Origin: Isoetes taiwanensis
Taxonomy: Eukaryota; Streptophyta; Lycopodiopsida; Isoetales; Isoetaceae
DNA: 64,000 bases
Reading direction: 5' to 3'
NCBI GenBank assembly: GCA_021234155.1
Contig: JAJEKV010000034.1
Coordinates: 5,686,028 to 5,750,027, forward strand
Part shown: piece by piece, positions 14,370 through 24,727 of the stretch
Layout: the number at the start of each line of letters is the position of its first letter
Position numbering within the stretch: the first letter of the stretch is position 1
Notes under the pieces: model-generated
What the model was told of the DNA's origin: nothing
Seen by the model: the letters and a program-made list of their open reading frames with translations, nothing else
Database searches by the model: none
Made by a program: the position numbers and the translations under genes

Positions 14370-15540
14370 ATAGATAATGCTAGGTCCCAGAGGCCTCCAC
14401 CCAGCCGGGCCACTCCCCTTCGCAATATTCGAGGAAGATGGTTCGAAGGAGAGTGGCTCAGACAGGATAGAGCACCTAGGACTAATCCTAGGACTAGAGG
14501 CACAGGAGAATTGGATGGCTAAGGGATTCTCGACTTGCGAGTCGAGAATCCCAGTGTTGGCTTGATGCCTGCATTCTCGACTCGCAAGTCGAGAATGCCT
14601 TAGCCAGCGAAAACTCCAGGTAGTACTCCTGGAGTGCTGGCTGGTTAAGGCATTCTCGACTCGCGAGTCGAGAATGCAGACAGCAAGCCAACCTATGGCA
14701 TTATATAGTCTTCAGTAGAGAATAAACTTGTTGGGTGGCTGAGGCCTTAAGGATGCATTTCCCTGTGGTTAGTTGCAGAGGCCTCCCTCCTCTTCGCAAT
14801 ATTCGAGGAAGATGGTTCGAAGGAGAGTGGCTCTGACTGGGTCGAGGAACCTACGACACCGCATTACAGTGATAATTGATGTCAAGGGATTCTCGACTTT
14901 GCGAGTCGAGAATGCACGGTGAAAACATGTCGAAAGCCCCTCGTGGTTTTGATTTGCAGGCCCGCAGGACAGGGGCCACTTCCCTTCGCAATACTCGAGG
15001 AAGATAATTTGAAGGAGAGTGGCTAAGACTGTCTGCAGGCGCCTGGGACAAGACAGAAGAATGCACTGGGATTCTCGACTAGCTGAACAACTCGACTCAC
15101 GAGTCGAGAAGACAGCCAGCACGCTCGTTAGTTAGCCGAGGTTTCCACCCGGTCGGAGCCGCCTTCTAATATTCGACGAAGATGGTTCAAGGGGAGTGGC
15201 TCTGACCGGGGGAGGCACCTCGCGACTGCATTAATGCAGCCATTCATCGTATGACATTCTCATTCGCGAGTCGAGAATGCACATAGGCATTGGCTGGCTT
15301 TCGAGGTCTACAAAGACGTTGGATAGTTTCAGATTTCGACTGCGATTCGAGATTGTTCAACCAGCCAACAATCCGGTGTATTAATTTCTACCGCCTCGAA
15401 GCCGAGAAATTTCGACTCGCGAGGCTAAAGAAGGCCTCGTACTTCCTGGATTGTTGGCAAGCTGAGGCATTCTCGACTCGCGAGTCGAGAAAGCCGGGTG
15501 TAGTCCGTGACCTTCCGCAAGGGAGGATATTCTCGTGAGT
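14370..15540. repeat. Tandem array of ~190-bp units carrying a CG-rich palindrome
   Basis: Two modules alternate. Module A (TTCGCAATATTCGAGGAAG...GAGAGTGGCT) is at 14418, 14793, 14985 and 15164. Module B is a palindrome with core TCTCGACTCGCGAGTCGAGA, seen at 14523-14552, 14571-14598, 14650-14677 (a perfect 28-bp palindrome), 14888-14915, 15068-15108 (split), 15255-15280 and 15468-15491. Spacing of A units is 375, 192 and 179 bp, so the unit is about 185-190 bp with one lost module. Two palindromes (14571-14677) sit inside a larger inverted repeat with arms AATGCCTTAGCCAGC and GCTGG(CTG)GTTAAGGCATT around a smaller hairpin. No protein-coding frame runs through it. Confidence 0.85.
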
Positions 15541-16144
15541 TAGAAAGATTTGCATTTGTCGTAAAAGCAAACTCGTTTCTTAGATCATAGTTAGAAACAT
15601 GCATTCATAGTTTTCTGTTATGAAACATTCTTAGAAAGTTTTGAAATTTCTGTTGTGAATCATTCATAGTAATGTTCTGTTACTGTTCTGTAGTTTTTTT
15701 CTTCCTATCACCTGTCTCTGAGGATTCCTAGTTCGGTTGCTTGCCACTAGTCTTAGCACTAGTCTTACTTATGCCTGTACAAGGTATTCAATTAAACAAA
15801 AACTAAGAAGAAGAAAACAAAAACAGAAAACAGAACAAAAGCAAAACAGAAAACAGTGAAAAGATGTGAAATAGAGTGAAACAGTGGAAACAAGAGAGAA
15901 CATATTAAAAAAGCAAACCTGGCAGATTTGCTGGATGCAGAGGAAGCTCCCGTGTTTGATTCCATGTTTGAACAGGCGTTTGCAAAGCGAGAATAGGGAT
16001 TTGTCGGGCTGTAAATTGAAACAGGGGATAGTAAGAACCTCTGATAAAGATAAGATAAGATAAGATGAATGAACCAAATATTAAAAGACTACCAAGAAGA
16101 AGATAATGCTAATGCTAGAGGTAATTTTGTGCTTCTAAAATTAT
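15541..16144. other. AT-rich spacer / possible 3' region of the ORF1p-like gene
   Basis: No convincing gene. It contains A-rich runs, a short GATAA repeat near 16047-16064 (AAGATAAGATAAGATAAGAT) and T-rich segments. As it lies downstream of the minus-strand gene ending at 16145, part of it may be that gene's 3'UTR, but no clear poly(A) signal was fixed. Confidence 0.4.
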
Positions 16145-16666
16145 CTAGACATAGCCTGTCCAAGGATTGGAAGGCCATTGATCTAGAATAATTGCTGCGC
16201 CTCCCCTGTACACTGCCCACTTCTTTTGCAGGCGGGCTGCCCTCACCTTGAAGAGCTCCTCTTTACGGTTACACAACTGAAGAGGGGAGAGGTCCTCCTG
16301 TACTGAGAAACTAGTCCCTCTGAGATGGTTGCCATGCTGAAGAACATGTAAGCGACTAAGAGTGTCTTGAAACTGAACCAAAAGATGGCGAGGACGATCA
16401 GGTCTTGCCGCTCCCACCCTAGTAGCGGAGACAACTCCACCAACCTTCACATGCATGACATCAGAGAAAAAATGCAAAGCCGCATCCACATCAGAATGGG
16501 CATCATCTTCTGCCTCTGCAACCCCTATAATACGTAAGTTCAGGCTCCTGGTAACAGAAGATACTGAGGCAGCCTGCTCCTTTCTGCTAGCTCGACACTG
16601 CGACTCCTGATCCCCTTGGGATTGTGGAGATGACTGTACTCCCACATCAACATGTTCCCTTTCCAA
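16145..16666 (-). CDS. LINE-ORF1p-like RNA-binding protein, candidate domesticated gene
   Basis: A 173-residue frame without disruption. After a Gln/Ser-rich N-terminus (1-40) comes SLNLRIIGVAEAEDD, then RPRHLLVQFQDTLSRLHVL and SFSVQEDLSPLQLCNRKEEL, ending KKWAVYRGGAAIILD. These match, in order and spacing, the RRM-like strands and the C-terminal domain of the LINE ORF1p at 10798-11715, at low identity. The coiled coil is absent. Codon use is GC-richer than in the LINEs, and there is no ORF2, 3' hairpin or CT tail next to it. The upstream region has a CT-rich leader with GTAAGT donors and an ACGT-box promoter. I infer a host gene derived from a LINE ORF1, probably binding RNA or single-stranded DNA. 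A truncated foreign ORF1 from another LINE family is the alternative. The true start could lie upstream if the leader is spliced. Confidence 0.55.
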   Translation of the reverse strand: MEREHVDVGVQSSPQSQGDQESQCRASRKEQAASVSSVTRSLNLRIIGVAEAEDDAHSDVDAALHFFSDVMHVKVGGVVSATRVGAARPDRPRHLLVQFQDTLSRLHVLQHGNHLRGTSFSVQEDLSPLQLCNRKEELFKVRAARLQKKWAVYRGGAAIILDQWPSNPWTGYV

Positions 16667-16734
16667 TGTGCAATAAAACTAAAAAGGACTTACAGAAAAC
16701 TAAAAAGAAGCAATAAAAAAAGCTATAAACTTAC

Positions 16735-17012
16735 AGAGAAGAACCTCACTTTCTTCTCAGGCAGTACCGCCCGCTCGAACACTCAAACTACGCAAAAACC
16801 TCGGTGCTAGATGCGTCCCGATCCGTCGACCAGGCTGCTGTCATAAGAAGCCGTCGGAATTGAGAGATTGGAAGGATCGCCAAGGGCGGAGCTCCAGAGA
16901 CGGAATGGAAAAACAGAGCAGAGAAAGAATGAATGGATGAATGGGTCGCGGGGGAAGAGGAAGAGGGTGCAGTTATTTCGGGCTGCACCCTCGAACCTCG
17001 ATAAAGTGCCAT
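16735..17012 (-). other. Putative 5' leader exon of the ORF1p-like gene
   Basis: On the minus strand this stretch is pyrimidine-rich (CTCTTCCTCTTCCCCCGCG near 16950) and ends in TTCTCT followed by GTAAGT at 16734, a good plant splice donor. A second GTAAGT lies about 40 bp further on. A 74-codon frame starts at 17012 but looks like leader sequence rather than protein. The matching acceptor was not resolved, because only about 65 bp separate the donor from the ORF's ATG at 16666. Confidence 0.4.
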
Positions 17013-17019
17013 TATGACA

Positions 17020-17115
17020 CCATGTCACGTGTGGGCCATGCGGTCCATGACCTGGCTGTCCGGATTGCTGACGTGGCAATGTCAGCGGTCCCTGACGAGG
17101 CACCACGTGGGCCAT
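17020..17115 (-). promoter_or_regulatory. ACGT-box / site II promoter block
   Basis: Within 95 bp there are three ACGT-core boxes: CACGTG at 17026-17031, ACGTGG in TGACGTGGCA at 17071-17076, and CACGTG at 17104-17109. TGGGCC (GGCCCA on the minus strand, a TCP/site II-type motif) overlaps two of them at 17032-17037 and 17108-17113. In plants such clusters bind bZIP/bHLH and TCP factors. It sits just upstream of the CT-rich leader, as a promoter for the minus-strand gene would. Function is inferred from motif content only. Confidence 0.5.
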
Positions 17116-17117
17116 AT

Positions 17118-17290
17118 TTTCAATGGTTATAATGTTTAATAGATTTAATGGTTAATGGTTTTAATGTTTTTAATGGTTAATGGTTCTAATGGTTAATGGT
17201 TAAAATGGTTACATGGTTATAGTGTTTTAATGTTTTTAATGGTTATATGGTTTTAATGTTTTTAATGGTTATCTTATATTATAATGTTAT
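17118..17290. repeat. TTTTAATGGTTA-type minisatellite, first block
   Basis: About 170 bp of imperfect repeats of the words AATGGTTA, TTTTAATGTTTT and ATGGTT. A second block of the same words lies at 20471-20575. The two flank a 3.2-kb gene-poor segment in the same orientation. Confidence 0.85.
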
Positions 17291-17300
17291 ACCGTAAGTA

Positions 17301-17546
17301 GTGCACCGAGCCCTAGAATGGATGGCTCAGATTATACCTCGCCACATGGCATCATCTATGGCGTCGATAGGGTTGGGAGGCTGCGGGTTCGAGCGGAGAG
17401 GTCTGGCGGCTATGGCATTTACCTTCAATCCTTCTGTACCGTCTTTCTCGCCTTCTGTTTACTCTGCCCCTGTGTTTCAAGCCCCGGTAACTACTCCTCC
17501 TACTATGATCCCTCCTCAATCTATGATGGGTGCCCCTGTGAGGTGA
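17301..17546 (+). CDS. Small Pro/Ser/Met-rich open frame, unrecognised
   Basis: An 81-codon frame. Its second half (FTFNPSVPSFSPSVYSAPVF, then TTPPTMIPPQSMMGAPVR) is compositionally protein-like: rich in Pro, Ser and Thr and higher in GC than its surroundings. No domain is recognised. It could be an exon or a gag-type remnant. The bases following the stop are ordinary AT-rich sequence. Confidence 0.25.
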   Translation: MHRALEWMAQIIPRHMASSMASIGLGGCGFERRGLAAMAFTFNPSVPSFSPSVYSAPVFQAPVTTPPTMIPPQSMMGAPVR

Positions 17547-17549
17547 AAC

Positions 17550-20470
17550 CTGGCCATTTCCCGTGATTGAAGAAATTGGTCTCACAAGAAGTCATTTTGT
17601 ATTGCGTTGATTATATCTTAGAAGCCTAGAACATTCATGATTCCTTTGCATTTTAGGCTTCAAAGGAGTTCACGACATGCTTTGTGCGACATGCGTTGAA
17701 GGTGTCATTTTTCTTCCCCATCACTTCATAGTTACTCAGAGCGTCATTTGAAGAAGTTGCTTAAAGGCCTCACCTTCTCCATGGCACCAGCCAAACCAAT
17801 CTTATGGTATCATGAAATCGTAGTTCTTAATCTATAACTCTGTTTCTTTTTGTTTTTGTATTCTAATATAGGGTTCTGAACTCAATGATTTCCAGCCAAT
17901 ACAGCTTTCTCTCCGGATTGGCTCTAGGTGCTGGGAAAATCCCAAGATTTTTTGGTGTTCACTCAGTTTAATACCTCAATCTGTATTTGATCAGTGGATA
18001 ATTTTTAGGCATATAGTGTCTTGGTTCAGGTAATTATTGCACTTGCCATTTCTTAACATCTATAGACAGAGTTTGGATCATGTGGCATTTCATTATTTCA
18101 CTTATTTTCTAGCTTAAAAGCAATTAGATGGTCGCTTTCTTTTTAGGTTTGGTGGTGTAATTTTGCGGGACAAAGCTTCTATTCTATCGATGGGAGGTTT
18201 GTTGTTGCAAGTCTTTGCAATCACATGTGCCTTCCTCATGGTTCAATCAGAGCTTTTCAGTATCTTTCAACTTGAAGACTCAAATATTCTTCCCCTTAAA
18301 TTTCTTGCTTTTGCATTCTCCTCAATGTGAAGATCTCAAAGTAGAGATCTTTGATGAAATTCGATCTCTACATATGGCACTTGGAAGCTATCCGGTAATA
18401 TGAGAAGGTTGCTCTAGATAAATACTCAAAGATTTATGACATTGTAATTCTTTGTGATAGTTTTATGCTCTATATATTCAATTCTTGCATCTACATCGCA
18501 TGGGAGAATGAAAGTTTTATTTTGAACGAAAAGCTCTATTTTGATGAACATTGAAAGGAAGATTTATCCACGTTGACATTATCATCAGGTCGTCGAAGTT
18601 AAGCATACAAGTAAAGATGAAGGCTTAGGAACATGGATGGTTTTCTTAAGGAGATAATTATTTTCTTAAGGTCTTTGGATTACCTTGGATAAGCGTGCAT
18701 TATTGTTAGCTTCTATCCGGAAGGTCTTTAGCATTTGCCAAGATGTGTTTCGTGTGCATTTTTGTGTGGAAGCAAAAATCCGCACTTCTTGCGCTTCTTT
18801 TGTGACTTTGTGTTGTTGCTTTAGACATCCGCAATTGTTGCTTCTCCTATCCATTACCAAGAGCTTAGATTCATTTGTCTTCAAAGGTGTTCAAATTGAA
18901 GCCGTTGGTAAAGCCCATTTCATATTGACATATTAGACAAGATAGTTTTGCTTGTCGGGCTTACTCGTCTACTTGCGTGAAACTTGGCATAATTTTGTTT
19001 GCCACATTTGTTGATTTACCGACACTTATCAAGCATGCATTTATTCCTTATTGTGATTTGTTTGGGAGTGCACTGCATGTGGATTTCTACAATGGAGCCA
19101 GTCCTCCTACCACAACCTATAGAGGATTTGTTGAGAAAGGAGGCAAATTTTGATTTCTAACATTCATAGGGCTGTTTCTGTCACTAACTGACTGAGGTAT
19201 GCAACTTTGCATTTAAAAGCAGTCTTGCATTTCGCTTCTAGCATCGGATTTTCACATTTGCATGTAATAATGCGCAGGCTGTAATAACAGTTACAATAAT
19301 GTTTTGAAAGCCATATGAGTACACAAAGTACTTGGTTTGTTAATGCAGGTCTTGTGGTTAATGCAGGCAAGGCTTCTATAACATCTCAAGTACGTTTGCT
19401 TTTTTCCACCTCGATCTTTTGCATAAATCTCAATCTCCTGTCTGTTTCATAGTTTGCACTAAATTCTAAGTATTTCAGTGTCTACATTTTTACTTCAGTC
19501 TATTCTAATTTGGCTTTGTATCCATTTGAGATATAGAAAAGGATATGCAACTGATGATATTTGATGACATATGGGCATCCAAGGATATGGCATCCACCTT
19601 CAACAAAACTCCAAAGGCCAAAGCCCATTAAGATGATGCCTAAGCGGCATTGTACAGTCATGTTGCACTGATGTTTTAGTCCCAAGGTACAACAACTGGG
19701 TACATAATATTTGTACAGTTTATCCCTTAAGGAAAAATTTTACGTTTCAGATGGCATCCTACGACAAGATATCTTCAGGCTTTAGCATATCCTCAAGCCG
19801 CAACAAACAACCTTTCATATAAAAGTCAGTTTTTGTCAATCTATAATGAACCTTAATCTGTCATCAAGGTCGGTTCATTTTGCATTCTATGACAAAATGT
19901 TTTCAGGCTCAAACATATTCCCAAGCCACAACAGACAACCTTTTGCTTTAATGTACATCTTTGCACTATGGTGCATACTAATATATGCTCAAATATCTTG
20001 ATGATGAGAGAGAAAGCAATTTCCATTAAAGTACATGTTAGCTAAACCTCGAATAAATCTTGAATTAAAAATATTTACTTTATTAGACCTTCATATTTAC
20101 AATGATCTTGGATATCAATGTAATGCCTCAATGCCTAGATTGATTTACATCATATAGGTTCACTCAATAGCGAATGTTTTTAAGAATTGAGCATGTTATG
20201 AAACCAACATAGAGATTATATTAACAGAGAAATGTAGCGTACAAAGAAATATTAACAGATGAGATAAATGTATAATCAATCATCCTTATTGCACTTCCTT
20301 TACATACTAATGGCGCATCGCATCTTTATATACGCCAAACACAATGAGGACATCATATTGCAAATAACAATGCACACCCCCGAATGCTTTTCTCTTTGCG
20401 CGCTTTTCTCTTTGCGGACAAAACATTTACAAGCTCCCAACTTATGCCCAGCAACGCTGGGCACCATTAC
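17550..20470. other. Gene-free AT-rich segment with a diverged duplication
   Basis: No coding region can be supported; open frames are short and lack domains. One diverged duplication is visible: about 19757-19823 and 19881-19948 share CTTCAGGCT, CATAT.C.CAAGCC and CAACA.ACAACCTTT at a spacing of about 125 bp. Confidence 0.5.
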
Positions 20471-20575
20471 TAGTATGGTTGTAATGTTTTTAATGGTTCT
20501 ATGTGGTTTAAATGGTTTAAGTGGTTTGAATGGATTTAATGGTTTAAATGGTTGTATATGGTTTTAATGTGTGCT
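20471..20575. repeat. TTTTAATGGTT-type minisatellite, second block
   Basis: About 100 bp of words such as TTTAATGGTT, TGGTTTAAATGG and AATGGTTGTATATGG, related to the block at 17118-17290. It ends about 30 bp before the start of the transposase-like pseudogene. Confidence 0.8.
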
Positions 20576-20607
20576 CTTTCATTCAGGGAGCATGTGAGAT
20601 CAGCAAA

Positions 20608-23038
20608 ATGGAGCTAAGGAAGCCCAGCACAGGACATTGCCCTAGGCTCCAATGGAGGAAGATGGCCTGCTTGTTATTGCACCCTTGCAACGAGACAGTA
20701 TTTGCAGAGGGCATCATAACTGCAGTTGATCCTTTTGATAGTGTGAATGATGAAAGGCTGGGAGATGATCATCTTGGAGTTGGCATTGTGAAGCTTCTTA
20801 TCCAAGTTGATACAATCATGTCCCAGGGAAGCTCTAGTGATTGCATTGTGTGCTCTGGGTTGTTGGAGTCCCAAACACAGTTAAGATGGCCAATTAGATA
20901 TATTGCACAAAAGAATGGTGATTGTTTGGAATGCCCTACTGAACTACATACCCCAAGGCCCACCCCAGGCCATGTGGAAGATTTGGTGGTGGATGAGCAT
21001 CCTTTGATCACAAGAAAGAGGCGCTATGTTTTTCATAAAAGGCAGCCAAGGGTGCCCAAGAGGCCTAGAAGTGACAAATATTATGGAAAGTATGGCCCCA
21101 ACCAGAGAAAACCTAGAGGCAATTAGGGGACAAGAGTGTTGCAACCTAGATTGCACAACCTAGAAACTACTGGAGGTAGGCCTCTTTCTCAATCACATTT
21201 CAGCAAGTTATGGAGCACTCACTTCTCAGACATGAGTGTCCTGCAACACATGCCATTCTCAAAGTGCAACACTTGCATTCAACTCAAGGATACACTTGCA
21301 TCAACTGCAATAGAGAAAGAAAGAATGGCAATTAGGGAGCAATTTGCAGATCACCAAAGGGACCAAATATCATGTAGACAGTTGTATTGGCAGTGGAGAA
21401 CATTTTCTCAGATGCAGCCTGACAGATTTTTGTGTATAATTCATGATAAGATGGACCAACACAAGACTTTCTTGCCAAAGCTAGATCCTTTACCCAAGCG
21501 TTGTCAAAACGCTTTTCAGATGAAAGTAAGTCTGGCGGGTGTCTTAACACATGGTCATGGAACTGGAACCTATGGTCATTTTGTGCTTGATCTATGGAGG
21601 GATGATCCAAACTTCCATGTGAGCTCTATTTTCAAGTGCTTGAGAACACTAGAGAAAGGATCGATAGAAGGGAGGAGGTATTCCCCATCAGCACCCATTT
21701 TTTAGGCTTTGATGGATGATCAACCGCTTCGTTACCAAAGGCAGATAAAAAAGCTCACATCCAAGGTGTCCAGTGAATCAAGGAGGACTTGGGATGATTT
21801 CCCCTTACCTGAGAAACAACTGCCAGAGGAGCTATGTGTTCAATTGGACAACTGTTGGAAAGAAAACAAGAATAGATGGATGTTTGGGGCAATGTCATAC
21901 TTGACAGCAAAGTTGTGAAAGTGGGATTCATGATGGTTGGGCATACGCATGATGATATAGATGCATTCTTTGGAACTTTCTCCACCAAACTCAAGAGAGA
22001 AAACTTGACTAGTCTCCCTGAACTAATGGATGTGTTTGAGAGCTGCATTGACCCAAACCCAATGGCTTTCTTGATGGATGAAGTTGCAGATTGGAAATCA
22101 TTTGTCGAGGGATACTTGCTAGATGGTAAGGATGGGTTTTGGGACACACAAAGCCACTTCAGTTCAAGTTCTGGGTTAGGGATGGAATACCAATCATGCA
22201 ATATAAGTGGAGACCAGGTGACAAGTTGTGGATGCCTGTACAAGAAATCGAGTTGTGGCAACGGGGTGCTGCTGGTGAAGTTCTCATTCCTAAAGGGCAG
22301 CCAAAACCACTACCTCCCTTCAAGACTGTTAAAGACTCTAGCCAACTAGTAAAGGGCGTAAAGGATTATATATCGCACTGGGATGATGTTCGAAATGAAA
22401 AGCACACCTCCACTCTTAAGAAAAATCACATGGACTCCCTAATCAAGTACTGGGAGAAATTTTTGACATGCTTAGAAACTGAACAACCATGTGGGAGGGA
22501 GCTGAGAGATGGGTTCTTGCCAGAGTCCAGATGGGAGGGTTCTCAAGAAGCAAGCACGTCTAAGAATGTTCACTTGGGTCCTAACAAAGGTTCCAAGTGG
22601 TTTGTGGGAAGTAAGGCCTCAAAGCCGAAGTGGTTTGATCTTCCCGAGTGGGATCCCTTTGAGGACATCAAGGAAGGATACTTTGCGCTAGTAAGGCCTG
22701 ATGATGAGGATTGTCCAATATGGTTAGGGGTGGCACTCTCTGATGTAACCACCACTATGGCTGATGGAGAGGAGTTGCATCCTGGATTCCAAATTCAATA
22801 TTGGGAGCCCATTGGAAGACACAAGAAGGGCAACTTGAAGGAGCAATACACCGATTGCTGGGAGAAGAAGTGGAGGGCAAATCATGCTGATCCTCAAAGG
22901 AGGGAATTGGTGGAGTGTGTGGTATGGTCATATCCAAGTTCTCACATTGCAAAGGACAACACACACAAGATCCCAAAAAGGGAGATGGACAAAGCCATGA
23001 GCAACCTCCATGCTATATCATTGTATGAGGGTAGATAA
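20608..23038 (+). pseudogene. DUF7869-like transposase-derived gene, broken
   Basis: A long coding trace read in order: MELRKPSTGHCPRLQW (from 20608), an in-frame TAG at 21124, then 21136-21705 with the cysteine motif FSKCNTCIQLKDTLAST and the strand CIIHDKMDQHKTFLPKL. A second in-frame TAG follows at 21703, then 21709-21918 with VQLDNCWKENKNRWMFG. A frameshift near 21905 leads to VGFMMVGHTHDDIDAFFG, and another near 22130 leads to an open frame to 23038. The trio IxDxMDQ, QLDNCxxENKN and GHTHxDID is the signature I associate with DUF7869 proteins, which are probably DDE/D-type transposase relatives. The C-terminal 300 residues (GYFALVRPDDEDCPIWLGVA) look like a chromatin- or DNA-binding extension. 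Two stops and two frameshifts, with no introns needed, argue for a pseudogene of a formerly single-exon gene. Confidence 0.7.
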
Positions 23039-24320
23039 TATTGAGAAGCTTGAAAACTTTCTCAACTAGTGGTTTGTAAAATTTATGAGGAAAACAAGTA
23101 ACCCAATTCTTTGTGTGTGATGTGTAATTCTATTCAAGCAATCAATTCAGAATTTTTTTTCTGTAGTAGGAGTCCCATTTTCAGTCCGAGTCCCAAAATT
23201 CGAGATTTTACCCACTTTAATTAAATGCGACTTTACTCAGACTGGAAACATTTTCTAAAGGATAAAGCAATCAGACTTTAGCATAAAGGGATGACACTGC
23301 AACTACAATTAACACTGACTAAATATGTAATCACTGTAAATCTTGATAAAACATCGAACATGATGCAGAAAACCATTCCTTTTAACTGGCTCAAAAGTCA
23401 GGAGATGAGATTAGATAAAGAGAGGAAATGAAGACTGATTGCTACGTCATTTCCTAGCTCCACCATACTGCCTATAAAACAATGTCTAGATAAAATCCCA
23501 TGTTGTGTGAACATGTCTGAACATACCTCGACAGTAAGAACGAACAAAAGCTCTGCACATGAAGAAGGGACCACCACATCTCTCTCAGTCGGACCACTCT
23601 CTCGTTTAAGGGTGTCTAACTGATCAAGGACCCCGCATGGTGCCAACAACTTTTGATTTGAAGCCTTCAATCAAAGTCCATATTTCAGCAGGAATCCAAG
23701 CGGCATGGGTTGAACAAAACTCCTGAATCAGAATAAGAAAAGTCTGAATGATGAGCCCTTCATAGAGGATCAAAACAAAGAAAGACCTGGCCAAGCCAAC
23801 AACGACAAAGCAAAGAATAAGATACGGTGCAGTCTGCAAAATTCTCTTGGCAAGCTTGGAAATGAAATACTGATTTCGCCCTACATAGGCCTAATGCATC
23901 TTTGATGGAGAAACAACCCACAATTGTGGCATATGCATGCTGCCGAAACTTGAAAGGGGGATATTGATATGCCCACGATTAGTAAGGGGAAAATTGAAAT
24001 TTTGAAATAATGTCATTATCTTACAGCCGTCCTCCATCCCGTGCATGCCGCAACATAAGCCTCCATTTCGACCTCTAATGAAAAATTTAAGAAATTTTTG
24101 GAAGACTTCTACGATTTTGGGTTATCAGAAAATATTTCCGGCGGGCGAAAACCCACAAAATCTTAGGAAATCAATTAAAAAAAAATTCCAAAAACATTTT
24201 CCTCTAGACTGGAAAATCCCAAATTAACAAGATTGATTGATTGATTCTCCTTCTGTTTAAAAAACTTGGAGCTTTTTCTTTAACGATTTACAGTAGAAAC
24301 ATATAATTATAATAGGGTAG
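23039..24320. other. Intergenic; one weak exon-like stretch
   Basis: Mostly AT-rich with nothing recognisable. On the minus strand about 23670-23530 reads ASNQKLLAPCGVLDQLDTLK and ends in TGTCGAG followed by GTATGT, an acceptable donor. A hydrophobic frame (23839-23624) overlaps it in another phase. Neither is assigned. Confidence 0.3.
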
Positions 24321-24321
24321 A

Positions 24322-24500
24322 TTCTAGAATGTTCTATAATAAAGTGCAGATATTTCAATGGTGCGTCCAACGGGAAGCTACTAGAAGGTTTCAAGAGGCT
24401 GGAGCATTTCTGGAAAGTATCGGGGCCTTTCTGGAAGCTGATCAGGAAGGTCCAGCGCCTTCTCGAATGGCGTAGATAGGTCTTTGTCTTGGTATAAAAG
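24322..24500 (+). promoter_or_regulatory. Heat-shock-element cluster with TATA box
   Basis: A perfect three-unit heat-shock element TTCTAGAATGTTCT is at 24322-24335. It is followed by GAAGGTTTC near 24384 and three further TTCnnGAA pairs at 24408-24415, 24429-24436 and 24460-24467. A consensus TATAAAAG lies at 24493-24500, 26 bp after the last element. This spacing is that of plant heat-shock promoters and of heat-responsive copia LTRs. The downstream transcript would begin about 24525. Confidence 0.65.
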
Positions 24501-24535
24501 AGAGGAGGAGGTGGTGAGCCCAAGCCATAGCGCCT

Positions 24536-24727
24536 GTGCAGTGGTCGGGGTTTGTGGAGATTGAAGATACAAGCTATGTTGTGTTAAATCAAGGTTTGTA
24601 TTTCAGACTTGTGAGAGCTATGCTGGATTTTAAGGCTTACGTTTCAAACTCGGGCGGACTCCAAACAGAGTTGAAGCTGAAGGAACAGAAAACTAGGGAG
24701 GGTTCTGATTGTAATAAGCTTACATAA
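24536..24727 (+). CDS. Short open frame behind the heat-shock-type promoter, unrecognised
   Basis: A 63-codon frame (starts MQWSGFVEIEDTSY, ends SDCNKLT) placed about 35 bp after the TATA box. No alpha-crystallin or other heat-shock domain is present. The segment that follows (24715-24770) has TGTAATAAG, ACATAAATAATG and other AATAAA-like words, so the whole could be an LTR (U3–R) or a leader exon rather than a gene. An acceptor-like TTTTCAG|GCAAG occurs near 25003. Confidence 0.2.
   Translation: MQWSGFVEIEDTSYVVLNQGLYFRLVRAMLDFKAYVSNSGGLQTELKLKEQKTREGSDCNKLT

Noticed and set aside
15769-16077. 102-codon minus-strand frame downstream of the ORF1p-like gene
   Set aside because: Phe/Leu/Cys-rich translation of an A-rich stretch, no domain, no promoter.
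21136-23038. Introns as explanation for the breaks in the transposase-like gene
   Set aside because: Translations on each side of the breaks are almost contiguous, leaving no room for introns. Stops and single-base shifts explain the trace better.
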